In this document: piece after piece, positions 6,970 through 13,902 of the stretch
How positions within the stretch are numbered: position 1 is the first letter of the stretch
Layout: each line of letters opens with the position of its first letter
Assembly: GCA_022713905.1 (NCBI GenBank)
Contig: JAIHTM010000075.1
Location: 1-17,226, forward strand
DNA from: Collinsella sp.
Lineage (GTDB): Bacteria; Actinomycetota; Coriobacteriia; Coriobacteriales; Coriobacteriaceae
Direction of reading: 5' to 3'
Length of the DNA: 17,226 bases
The notes under the pieces: generated by a model
Databases searched by the model: none
What the model was told of the DNA's origin: nothing
What the model saw: the letters and a program-made list of their open reading frames with translations, nothing else
Program-made: the position numbers and the translations under genes

Positions 6970-7803
6970 TTAGCGGATGATGGTCGCGCCGGTCTTGTGC
7001 GAAACGTAGACAGCAGCCTTGCTGATCGCGACGTTGATGAGGATGTAGATGACCGCGATCACCAAGTAGACCGATACGAGTGCATCATAGTTGGTAATGA
7101 GCACGCGGGCGTTTTGCATGAGGTCGGGGTAGCTCACCACATAGGCGACGGTGGTGTCCTTGACCACGACCACAAGCTGCGAAATCAACGACGGAATGAT
7201 AAATCGAATAGCCTGCGGCAATACGATTTTAAAGGTGATTTTAGCCTTGGAGAGACCGAGCGCCTGGGCCGCCTCGACCTGCCCGCGCGGTACGGCGTTG
7301 ACGCCGGCGCGGAAGATTTCGGCGAGTACGCCGGCGGCAGCGAGCGCGACGGGAAGCGTGAGCATCCAAAACGATGGCAGCGCGATCTTGTACTGGGGCA
7401 GCACCAAAAAGAAGAAGTAGATGAACAGCAGGCTCGGCACGCCGCGGAAGAAATCGGTGAGCACGCGGCAGACCAGCTGCAGCGGCTTAATGTCGCTGGT
7501 ACGGCCGAGCATAAGGGCCAAGCCCAGCACCAGCGCGATGGCGCCAGCGGTGAGTGCGACTTTGACGGTGCCCTCAAAGCCGGCAAGCAAGAACTTCCAG
7601 GTGGTGAGGTGCGTAAAGAAATACCAGTAGTGGACCGAAAGCTGACCGGTCACATAAAAGCGCTGCAGTACCAGGACGACGAGTGCGGCGACGGCAACAA
7701 GCGAGATGGCGGTGCCGATGCGAATCTTGGTGCGCATCTTGGGGCCGGGAGCCTCGTAGAGCGCATCGCGCATGGTGAGCGCGGAGGTGGAGTGCTTGCT
7801 CAT
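6970..7803 (-). CDS. Polar amino acid ABC importer permease (HisM/GlnP-like), longer subunit
   Basis: 277 residues. A cytoplasmic basic N-terminus is followed by several membrane segments. The binding-protein-dependent EAA loop starts at residue 177 (EAAQALGLSKAKITF) and contacts the ATPase. GVPSLLFIYFFF (121-132) and the FRAGVNAVPRGQ stretch (164-175) are typical of the HisM/GlnP family. It overlaps the upstream permease by 4 bp (ATGA), and the start has a GAGG-containing ribosome site inside the end of that gene. Together the two permeases would form the heterodimeric inner-membrane channel. The gene is intact, in contrast to the defective ATPase gene downstream. Confidence 0.9.
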   Translation of the reverse strand: MSKHSTSALTMRDALYEAPGPKMRTKIRIGTAISLVAVAALVVLVLQRFYVTGQLSVHYWYFFTHLTTWKFLLAGFEGTVKVALTAGAIALVLGLALMLGRTSDIKPLQLVCRVLTDFFRGVPSLLFIYFFFLVLPQYKIALPSFWMLTLPVALAAAGVLAEIFRAGVNAVPRGQVEAAQALGLSKAKITFKIVLPQAIRFIIPSLISQLVVVVKDTTVAYVVSYPDLMQNARVLITNYDALVSVYLVIAVIYILINVAISKAAVYVSHKTGATIIR

Positions 7804-8459
7804 CGGAGGATCCTCACCTTCTTATCGATGTAGTTGCCAATGTGGCTCACCACAAAGGCCGTGCCCAGGTAGCCGAGCGCCGAGATGAAGAACGCGGCGA
7901 CGCCGCCGAGCGAGCGGGTATTGATGTAGCTCACCACGCCGGTGAGCTCCTGCGGCTTAAGCGGCACCTGGCTGCCGAGCGCGGTGGTGAGCATGACGGC
8001 GATAAAGAGGTTGGTCATGGGCAGCACGCTTGAGCGCAGTGCCTGCGGTATCACGATCTTGGCGAGGATACGGTTAAAGCTCATGCCCAGCGAGCGGGCT
8101 GCTTCCACCTGGCCGACGCCGACGGTGTTGATGCCGCTCATAAAGTTTTCGGAGCCAAAGGCCGAGCCCAAAAGGACCGTGGCGACGATAACGCAGGTGC
8201 GGTAGGGCAGGACGACCTTGAGCGGCGGCAGCGCGTAGACGACGATGATAAGCAGCGCGATGCCGGGGATGTTACGGAAGACCTGGACATACAGGTCGCC
8301 AAAGACGCGCAGCGGCTTGAGCGGCGACACGCGCATCACGGTGACGGCGACGGCCAGCACCATGGCGATGGCAAACGACTCAAGCGTCATGCCCCAGGTT
8401 GCGAGCAGCGCGTCGATATAGTTCTGGCCATAGAGCGACCAGAGCTCGGAGAGACTCAT
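7800..8459 (-). CDS. Polar amino acid ABC importer permease (HisQ-like), shorter subunit
   Basis: 219 residues with about five membrane segments and the EAA loop from residue 119 (EAARSLGMSFNRILAK). FRNIPGIALLIIVVY (61-75) is typical of amino acid ABC permeases. A strong ribosome site (GGGAGG) precedes ATG 8459. A hairpin just upstream (8484-8509) probably reduces expression relative to the binding-protein gene. The stop overlaps the start of the second permease gene. It partners with that permease in a cytoplasmic-membrane heterodimer. Substrate is likely a polar amino acid; specificity cannot be read from the sequence. Confidence 0.9.
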   Translation of the reverse strand: MSLSELWSLYGQNYIDALLATWGMTLESFAIAMVLAVAVTVMRVSPLKPLRVFGDLYVQVFRNIPGIALLIIVVYALPPLKVVLPYRTCVIVATVLLGSAFGSENFMSGINTVGVGQVEAARSLGMSFNRILAKIVIPQALRSSVLPMTNLFIAVMLTTALGSQVPLKPQELTGVVSYINTRSLGGVAAFFISALGYLGTAFVVSHIGNYIDKKVRILR

Positions 8460-8483
8460 GCGGACCTCCCGCCGATAAGGAAA

Positions 8484-8509
8484 GGGGCCCCCGTGTGTAC
8501 GGAAGCCCC
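8484..8509 (-). terminator. Attenuator-like hairpin between binding-protein and permease genes
   Basis: On the - strand GGGGC-tt-CCGT / ACGG-gg-GCCCC folds into a two-part stem with a 4-base loop, followed by the pyrimidine-rich CTTTCCTT. Partial termination here would give more binding protein than permease, a common arrangement in such operons. The tail is weak, so read-through is expected. Confidence 0.55.
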
Positions 8510-8597
8510 GACAACTTAGTAAGGAAACAGTTTATCGCAATAAAGCGCATCGTGCGTTTCCATATGGTTTCGTTGCGGCCGTTACCAGGCTCGTTGC

Positions 8598-9593
8598 CTA
8601 GGCGCCGATCTCGGGCAGCTCGGGAACGTTGGTGTCGCCCGTACGGTCGCCGATGCAGATCTGCCACAGCTCGGTCCAGGTGCCATCGTCCTCGATCTTC
8701 TTAAGGAAGTCGTTAACGAAGGCGACGCCGTCGGAATCGAGCGGCAGGCCGATGCCATAGGGCTCCTTGCTGCCGAAGGGCTTGCCGGCGATCTTGTATT
8801 TGCCGGGCTCGCGGACCAGCGCGCTCTGCTGCATGTTGTTATCGATGACGTAGGCATCGACGCGGCCCTGCTGGAGTGCCTGGCGGGCCTCCTCGTCGGT
8901 CTTGAACTCCTGCTGGCTGGCCTTGGGGGCGAACTCCTCCAGGATGGCAGGGCCGTTGGAGCCGGACTGGACGGCGACGTTCTTGTCGGCCAGGTCGTCA
9001 ACGCTCTTGATGTCGTCGTTATCGGCGAGCACCAGGATGGCCTGCTGCGTGTAGTAGTAGGGACCGGCAAAGGAGACGAGCTTCTTGCGCTCATCGGTAA
9101 TGGTGTAGGTGGCGAAGACGGCGTCGACCTGGCCGTTCTGCAGGACGGACTCACGCGTGTCCGAGGTTACCTGGGTGATCTCGACCTTGTTCTCGCCCAG
9201 AATGTAGTTGGACAGGAGCTGTGCGATACCGGCATCGAAGCCGCGGGTCTGACCGTCTTTCTCGTTGAGGAGGGAGAAGAGCGTGGAGGTCTGAACGCCA
9301 CCGATCTTAAAGACGCCGGCGTCCTTAACGGCCGTGGCCCAGGTGCTGGCAGCGATGGCGTCGTCATCGGCCTTGGGGCCGTTGTCGACGAGCTTGTCGA
9401 ATGCCTTGGCGTCGAGCGTGGTGGAAGCCTCGGTATCTTCGGAGCTCTTGGAGGAGCCGGCGGCGGAACCCTTGTCGGCCTCGGCGCTGGTGTCGGAGCA
9501 GCCGGCAAGACCAAGGCCGGCGACGGTTGCGAAGGTGGCGGCAACGAAGCCGCGGCGGTCGAGAACGACCTGCTGGGAGAGGTTCTTGCTCAT
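8598..9593 (-). CDS. Amino acid ABC importer substrate-binding lipoprotein (family 3)
   Basis: 331 residues. The N-terminus is a lipoprotein signal with a twin-arginine motif (DRRGFV, R13-R14) and a lipobox ending in C32 (LAGC), so the protein is probably exported by Tat, lipidated at C32 and held on the outer face of the membrane. A Ser/Ala/Glu/Asp-rich linker follows (about 33-60). The rest is a family 3 solute-binding fold, with GFDAGIAQLL (118-127) and an ADNDDIKSVDDLADKNVAV stretch typical of the second lobe. It heads the importer operon behind a good promoter. Ligand not predictable beyond a polar amino acid. Confidence 0.9.
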   Translation of the reverse strand: MSKNLSQQVVLDRRGFVAATFATVAGLGLAGCSDTSAEADKGSAAGSSKSSEDTEASTTLDAKAFDKLVDNGPKADDDAIAASTWATAVKDAGVFKIGGVQTSTLFSLLNEKDGQTRGFDAGIAQLLSNYILGENKVEITQVTSDTRESVLQNGQVDAVFATYTITDERKKLVSFAGPYYYTQQAILVLADNDDIKSVDDLADKNVAVQSGSNGPAILEEFAPKASQQEFKTDEEARQALQQGRVDAYVIDNNMQQSALVREPGKYKIAGKPFGSKEPYGIGLPLDSDGVAFVNDFLKKIEDDGTWTELWQICIGDRTGDTNVPELPEIGA

Positions 9594-9636
9594 GGTAGAA
9601 CACCTTTCTCAATAAAATCCCTAGCGGTTGAGTAGA

Positions 9637-9666
9637 GTTATACCCTATCCCGCTCAAATAGGTCAA
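9637..9666 (-). promoter_or_regulatory. Sigma70-type promoter of the amino acid importer operon
   Basis: Reading the - strand: -35 TTGACC (9666-9661), 18-bp spacer, -10 TATAAC (9642-9637), each five of six to consensus. It lies about 45 bp upstream of the binding-protein start codon and is the best promoter in the window. Confidence 0.75.
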
Positions 9667-9708
9667 CACGAAATAACTCAGAAACATACTTACCTTATAG
9701 GTTATTGT

Positions 9709-9743
9709 ACCTACTAAAAAGGGACAGGTTTATTTTAGTAGGT
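9709..9743. repeat. Perfect 11-bp inverted repeat in the divergent intergenic region
   Basis: ACCTACTAAAA (9709-9719) and its exact reverse complement TTTTAGTAGGT (9733-9743) flank a 13-base spacer. A smaller ACCT-TAT-AGGT palindrome lies next to it (about 9692-9702). The repeat is upstream of both the importer promoter and the dehydrogenase gene. It could be an operator, or the relic of a small palindromic element. Confidence 0.6.
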
Positions 9744-9817
9744 TTTATCTGGGGAAACGTCGATTATTACGGCTGAGATAGCGTTTTGCCGACGGCATGA
9801 TCGCTCGCAGCGGTCGC

Positions 9818-9823
9818 TATAAT
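9818..9823 (+). promoter_or_regulatory. Possible -10 box of the alcohol dehydrogenase gene
   Basis: A perfect TATAAT lies 39 bp before the start codon. No good -35 hexamer stands 16-18 bp upstream of it, so if functional it may be weak or activator-dependent. Confidence 0.4.
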
Positions 9824-9862
9824 GGCGGCAACGCGACGCATATATAAGTAAGGAGATCGCGT

Positions 9863-11065
9863 ATGAACGGTTATTCGTTTTTCGCACCGACCAAGGTGTT
9901 GTTTGGTGCGGGCAAGTTGAGCGAATTGGGTGCGCAGAAGCTGCCCGGCACCAAAGCGCTCATCGTTACGACCGGCGGCAACTCGGTCAAGCGCTTTGGA
10001 TACTTAAGGCGCGTGGAGGCTGAGCTCGAACGCGCCGGCGTGGCGCACGAGCTGTTCGATCGCATTGAGCCTAACCCGCTGCGCGATACCGTCAACGCGG
10101 GTGGCTGGGTGGCGCGTACCCATGGCTGCGACTTTGTCCTGGCGCTCGGCGGCGGCTCGGTCATGGACGGCAGCAAGGGCATCTGCGCGGTGGCGACCAA
10201 CCCGCATGCCGATACCGAGGGCAACGAGTGCCCCGGTGACATCTGGGACTTTGTGAATGGCGGCACTGCGCTCGGCCTGCCGATCCCCAACGATCCGCTG
10301 CCGCTTGTTTGCGTGACCACCACGGCGGGTACCGGCTCCGAGGTCGATGCAGGCGGTGTTCTGTCCTGCGAAGAAAATGATGAGAAGCTTCGTCTGGGCG
10401 ATCCGCGCCTGTTCCCGGTGCTTTCGATCGTTGATCCCGAGCTCATGGTGAGCGTTCCGGCACGTCTGACCGCCTATCAGGGATTCGACGCCCTGTTCCA
10501 TTGTGTTGAGTGCTACATCTCAAATACCAACACGCCCATGGGTGACATGGTTTGCCGCGAAGGCATTCGCCGTGCCGCCGCGGCACTGCCTACGTGCGTT
10601 AATAATGGCGATGACCTGGAGGCGCGCTCGAGCCTTGCGTTTGCCAACACGCTCGGCGGTTATGCTATGGATGCCTCGGGCACCACGGGCTCGCACGGTC
10701 TTGAACATGGCGTGAGCGCGCATCATCACGACCTACCGCACGGCGCCGGCCTTATTATGATTGCCCGTGCCTATCACACGTGGATGATCGATCACGGTGC
10801 CGCACCCGAGCGCTATATCGACATGGCGCGCCTGATGGGCAATGCCGCCGCGGATGATCCGCACGATTTTGTGATTGAGCTCACGCGCCTGATGGAGGCT
10901 TGCCATGTGGCAGACCTCGCCATGAGCGAGTGGGGGATTACGGTCGAAGAGCTGCCGGCCATCGCGCATAACGCTCTGACGACCAACGGCGTCCTGTTCA
11001 GCCACGACCCCGTGACGCTGACCGACCCCGACGTCGTCAAAATTCTCAAGAACAGCTACCGTTAG
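9863..11065 (+). CDS. Iron-containing alcohol dehydrogenase (butanol dehydrogenase-like)
   Basis: 400 residues, the usual length of group III metal-dependent alcohol dehydrogenases. These cytoplasmic enzymes interconvert aldehydes and alcohols with NAD(P)H. Seen: the nucleotide-binding GGGS in LALGGGSVMDGSKG (93-106), TTAGTGSE (153-160), and likely metal ligands D209 and H213 (GFDALFHCVE), H278 or H282 (SHGLEHG), and H293 (LPHGAG). A ribosome site (taaggagatcgcgt) sets ATG 9863. It stands alone, divergent from the importer operon and convergent with dxs. A fermentative role in regenerating NAD(P)+ is likely; the aldehyde substrate and the cofactor preference are not determined by what is visible. 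Confidence 0.92.
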   Translation: MNGYSFFAPTKVLFGAGKLSELGAQKLPGTKALIVTTGGNSVKRFGYLRRVEAELERAGVAHELFDRIEPNPLRDTVNAGGWVARTHGCDFVLALGGGSVMDGSKGICAVATNPHADTEGNECPGDIWDFVNGGTALGLPIPNDPLPLVCVTTTAGTGSEVDAGGVLSCEENDEKLRLGDPRLFPVLSIVDPELMVSVPARLTAYQGFDALFHCVECYISNTNTPMGDMVCREGIRRAAAALPTCVNNGDDLEARSSLAFANTLGGYAMDASGTTGSHGLEHGVSAHHHDLPHGAGLIMIARAYHTWMIDHGAAPERYIDMARLMGNAAADDPHDFVIELTRLMEACHVADLAMSEWGITVEELPAIAHNALTTNGVLFSHDPVTLTDPDVVKILKNSYR

Positions 11066-11081
11066 TTGCCTTGCTGCTTTG

Positions 11082-11145
11082 TCTCGATCTGTAACATCTG
11101 CAGCCGTTTTTGCCGAGTAACTGTTACAGATTGAGATTTTCTCTT
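11082..11145 (+). terminator. Repeat-unit hairpin with T-tract after the dehydrogenase
   Basis: The first of three related palindromic units. Arms TCTCGATCTGTAACA (11082-11096) and TGTTACAGATTGAGA (11122-11136) pair along 15 bp with one G-U in the + transcript, and ttttctctt follows. Its place 16 bp after the dehydrogenase stop fits a terminator role. Confidence 0.55.
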
Positions 11146-11299
11146 CAGGGGAATTCGAATGTCTCGATCTGTAACAACTGGACGGACAAAAGGTCTCTAT
11201 CTGTTACAGATTGAGACAAAGGCCAGGGACTAAGACGTCTTGTCAAGATCTGTAACAGGTAGACGGGAATTCGGGCCCTAGGTGTTACAGACTGAGATA
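11082..11299. repeat. Array of three palindromic repeat units (TCTGTAACA / TGTTACAGA)
   Basis: Six arms share the core TCTGTAACA or its reverse complement: 11088-11096, 11122-11130, 11168-11176, 11202-11210, 11249-11257 and 11283-11291. They form three successive inverted repeats with starts about 80 bp apart. The second has 17-nt arms (11160-11176 and 11202-11218). Its right part is also a tight palindrome, TCTC-ATCTGT-T-ACAGAT-GAGA (11194-11216). GGGAATTCG occurs twice, after unit 1 and inside unit 3. The array fills the convergent gap between the dehydrogenase and dxs; there is no coding potential. It looks like a tandem cluster of REP-like elements. Confidence 0.75.
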
Positions 11300-11315
11300 A
11301 TCGCGCCGCGAAAAT

Positions 11316-11354
11316 AAAAACCTCCGCAGGGGTGCTTCCCTTGCGGAGGTTTTT
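11316..11354 (-). terminator. Strong bidirectional terminator of dxs
   Basis: A 13-bp perfect stem, AAAAACCTCCGCA (11316-11328) / TGCGGAGGTTTTT (11342-11354), with a 13-base loop. The T-run on the - strand side fits termination of dxs, and the + strand copy also ends in T residues. The stem reaches the dxs stop codon. Confidence 0.85.
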
Positions 11355-13135
11355 TACTCGTTGAGAAGCCTTGCGGCTTCGGCGGCCATGTTCTCGACCG
11401 TCATGCCGTTCTGCGCGAGCAGTTCGTTGGGGTCGTAGCGGTCGGGGAAGCCCTTGGCGATGCCGAAGGTGCGCGTGCGCAACGGCGTGCATGCTAGATA
11501 ACATGCCACGCGCTCGCCCCAGCCGCCGTCCAAGATGCCGTCCTCGAGGGTGACGACAACGCGATGCTCGGCGGCAAGGCTGTCGAGGAACTCGCGGTCG
11601 AGCTCGGTTGCAAAGCGCGGGTTGACGAGCGTGGCCTCGATGCCGTACTCGGCGGTCAGACGGTTTGCCACGCGCTCGCCCAGCTCAAAGAAATCGCCGA
11701 GCGCGAGCACTGCTACGTCGCGACCCTGGCGCACCACGTTGTAGCGAATGGCGCTGTAGTCGGTGTCTTCGGCAGGCGCAAGGTCGGGACGGCTCACCAG
11801 GCCAATACCAGGCACACGAATCGCCACGGGATGCTCGCGGTGGTCGAGCGACCAGCTCAGCATGGACAGATATTCCTCCATGCAGGCCGGCGCCAAGTAG
11901 TGCATGTTGGGAAGACCGCCCAGCATGGAAATATCAAAGAACGAAAGGTGCGTCTCGGACGTGGTGCCAAAGATCGACGCACCAAACACCAAAATGGTTG
12001 CCGGGGCGTCGTTGAGGCACAGATCGTGCCACAGCTCGTCGTAGGCGCGCTGCAAAAACGTGCCGTACACACCAAAGACTGGCTTGGCGCCCGAGCGCGC
12101 AAGCGCGGTGGCAAAGGTCACGGCGTGCTCCTCGGCAATGCCCACATCGACGAACTGTTTGCCGGCGGCAGCGCGAAGCTCGGGTGTAAAGCCCATGATG
12201 TAGGGTGTGGCGGCCGTGATGCCCACGACCTGCGGATCGCGCTCGATGGCGGCGCTGAGCGCCTCGCCCGTAATGTCGGCATAGGTGCGCGGCGCAGGCT
12301 CGCTCGGATGGCCCGGGCAAAGCTTGCGCCCAGTCGCCATGTCAAACGGACCCACGTGGTGCCAGCGTTCGGGGTCGCTCTGGGCCGGCTCAAAGCCCTT
12401 GCCCTTGGCGGTGGAGACGTGCAGCACGATGGGATGATCGATATTGCGCAGTTCCTGCAGCGTGTCGACCAGGGCCAACACGTCGTTACCGGCGTCCAAA
12501 TAACGGTAGTCGAGTCCCATCGCGCGGAAAACGTTGCGCTCACAGGTGCCGTTGCTGGTGCGCAGCTCGGCCAGATTGCGATAGAGGCCACCGTGGTTCT
12601 CGGCGATGGACTGGTCGTTATCGTTGACGATGATGATCAGGTTGCTGTCGAGTTCGGCGGCATTGTTGAAGCCCTCAAACGCCAAGCCGCCCGAAAGCGA
12701 GCCGTCGCCAATGATGGTGATGACGTTGTAGCTGTCGCCCGCCAGATCGCGGGCGTGTGCCAAGCCGCAGCCCAGGCTCACCGATGTGGAGGTGTGGCCC
12801 ATGGCGAACAGGTCGTGCTCGGACTCGTCGGGATTGGCAAAGCCAGAAGCCTCGCCAAAACGTTCCGGATCGATATAGGTATACGCGCGCCCGGTCAGCG
12901 CCTTGTGGGCGTAGGTCTGGTGCGAAACGTCAAAGACAATCTTGTCGATGGGGGAGTTAAACACGCGATGGAGCGCGACCGTGAGCTCAACGACGCCTAG
13001 GTTGGGGGCAACGTGTCCGCCGACAGCGGCGGAGCTTTCGAGGATGGCGTGGCGAATCTCGCCGCAGAGCAGCGGAAGCTCGGCGCGGTCGAGAGCCTTG
13101 ACGTCCTCGGGCGTTGTCGTTTGCGTAAGCAGCAT
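11354..13135 (-). CDS. dxs: 1-deoxy-D-xylulose-5-phosphate synthase
   Basis: 593 residues. It joins pyruvate and glyceraldehyde-3-phosphate to make DXP, the entry step to MEP-pathway isoprenoids and a precursor of thiamine and pyridoxal. Thiamine diphosphate/Mg binding is seen as GDGSLSGG (143-150) with N171 (VNDND). Other DXS landmarks are H72 (DVSHQTYAHK), GHTSTSVS (113-120), HHVGPFDMATG (259-269) and the catalytic Glu E335 (GIAEEH). It is shorter than the roughly 620-residue classic form and has substitutions such as SHQTYAHK for GHQAYPHK, so it belongs to the short DXS group. ATG 13135 is fixed by an in-frame stop 12 bp upstream; GGAG lies rather far before it. Monocistronic, with its own terminator. 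Confidence 0.92.
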   Translation of the reverse strand: MLLTQTTTPEDVKALDRAELPLLCGEIRHAILESSAAVGGHVAPNLGVVELTVALHRVFNSPIDKIVFDVSHQTYAHKALTGRAYTYIDPERFGEASGFANPDESEHDLFAMGHTSTSVSLGCGLAHARDLAGDSYNVITIIGDGSLSGGLAFEGFNNAAELDSNLIIIVNDNDQSIAENHGGLYRNLAELRTSNGTCERNVFRAMGLDYRYLDAGNDVLALVDTLQELRNIDHPIVLHVSTAKGKGFEPAQSDPERWHHVGPFDMATGRKLCPGHPSEPAPRTYADITGEALSAAIERDPQVVGITAATPYIMGFTPELRAAAGKQFVDVGIAEEHAVTFATALARSGAKPVFGVYGTFLQRAYDELWHDLCLNDAPATILVFGASIFGTTSETHLSFFDISMLGGLPNMHYLAPACMEEYLSMLSWSLDHREHPVAIRVPGIGLVSRPDLAPAEDTDYSAIRYNVVRQGRDVAVLALGDFFELGERVANRLTAEYGIEATLVNPRFATELDREFLDSLAAEHRVVVTLEDGILDGGWGERVACYLACTPLRTRTFGIAKGFPDRYDPNELLAQNGMTVENMAAEAARLLNE

Positions 13136-13160
13136 CGTTGTGGGTTACTCCATGCGAATC

Positions 13161-13174
13161 GAGCGCCGGCGCTC
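13161..13174. promoter_or_regulatory. 14-bp perfect palindrome in the dxs leader
   Basis: GAGCGCCGGCGCTC is self-complementary and lies about 25 bp upstream of the dxs start. In RNA it can fold as a 5-bp stem with a CCGG loop just before the ribosome site. It may be an operator or a leader hairpin, but short GC palindromes also arise by chance here. Confidence 0.35.
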
Positions 13175-13262
13175 CCTCGGCCGACACAATTGCACAAGAC
13201 AGTCTCGCACATTTTGGCGTTTGATATGTGACGGCGGCGCGGTAATTCGACAACTGGTGGGG

Positions 13263-13274
13263 CAAAACGTTTTG
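13263..13274. promoter_or_regulatory. 12-bp perfect palindrome between dxs and the HD-domain gene
   Basis: CAAAACGTTTTG lies in the 227-bp gap between two divergent genes, a place where operators are expected. It is AT-rich relative to its surroundings. No regulator is identified. The rest of this gap shows no convincing promoter. Confidence 0.4.
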
Positions 13275-13362
13275 TCCGATGCCATACTGATACATTCGAT
13301 GATGATTTTTTCAATACGTGCAGGCCGTGGCTTGCCGCCGTGAGCCGCTGGAAGGAGGCAGC

Positions 13363-13899
13363 ATGTCCGATGCCGTTCGTGCCGAGACAGTCGCGCACGA
13401 GGTCGACGATGCCGCCCGCCAGCTGGCCCAGGCAGGCCGCTTGGACCTGACGCGCGAGTTTATCCAGCATGGCGACGTGACGGTCTATGCACATGTGACC
13501 TCGGTGGCGCGGGCGAGCCTGTCCTTTGCCGAGCGCCTGGGCCGCGTCGGTGTCTCGGTCGACCGCGCCTCGTTGCTGCGCGGGGCCCTGCTGCACGATT
13601 ACTTTCTCTATGACTGGCACGACCCCGACCCGAGCCATCGACTGCACGGATTTCGACATCCGTTTTTTGCCCTGGCGCGTGCCGAGGAAGATTTTGAGCT
13701 GACGCCGCGAGAGCGGAATATTATCGTGCGGCATATGTTTCCGCTGGTGCCGGTGCCGCCGACGTGTCGCGAGGCGTGGATTGTTTGTCTGGCGGATAAA
13801 TGGTGTGCTCTGCGTGAGACGGTCGCCGGCCGCCTGCCGCGCAAGGACGAGACGGACGATAGCGTGAGTAAAGCATCGAGTGAAAAGAGGAGAGGGTAG
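13363..13899 (+). CDS. HD-domain phosphohydrolase-like protein
   Basis: 178 residues. HD-superfamily metal ligands are visible: H44, the pair H78-D79 (ALLHDYFLYDWH), H99 (FRHPFFAL), H124 (VRHMFPL) and D145 (CLADKWCAL). That is the pattern of a metal-dependent phosphohydrolase acting on a nucleotide or similar substrate in the cytoplasm; the substrate is unknown. ATG 13363 follows a strong ribosome site (ggaaggagg); an upstream in-frame start at 13318 lacks one. The stop is 3 bp before the GTG of the CmpB-family membrane protein, so the two are one operon and probably act together. The tail is Lys/Arg/Ser-rich. Confidence 0.8.
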   Translation: MSDAVRAETVAHEVDDAARQLAQAGRLDLTREFIQHGDVTVYAHVTSVARASLSFAERLGRVGVSVDRASLLRGALLHDYFLYDWHDPDPSHRLHGFRHPFFALARAEEDFELTPRERNIIVRHMFPLVPVPPTCREAWIVCLADKWCALRETVAGRLPRKDETDDSVSKASSEKRRG

Positions 13900-13902
13900 A
13901 CG

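Noticed and set aside
6679..7833. Long open frame (384 codons) on the + strand opposite the importer genes
   Set aside because: It lies antisense to well-recognised ATPase and permease genes, has Asp/Gly/Arg/His-rich low-complexity protein typical of GC-rich shadow frames, and has no ribosome site or family motif.
11082..11299. CRISPR array
   Set aside because: The repeats alternate in orientation and form hairpins with each other. The units are only three and unequal, there are no cas genes, and spacing does not follow a repeat-spacer pattern.
11564..13000. Long open frame (478 codons) on the + strand opposite dxs
   Set aside because: It is the antisense shadow of dxs, created by GC-rich codon bias. 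The dxs frame has clear catalytic motifs and this one has none.
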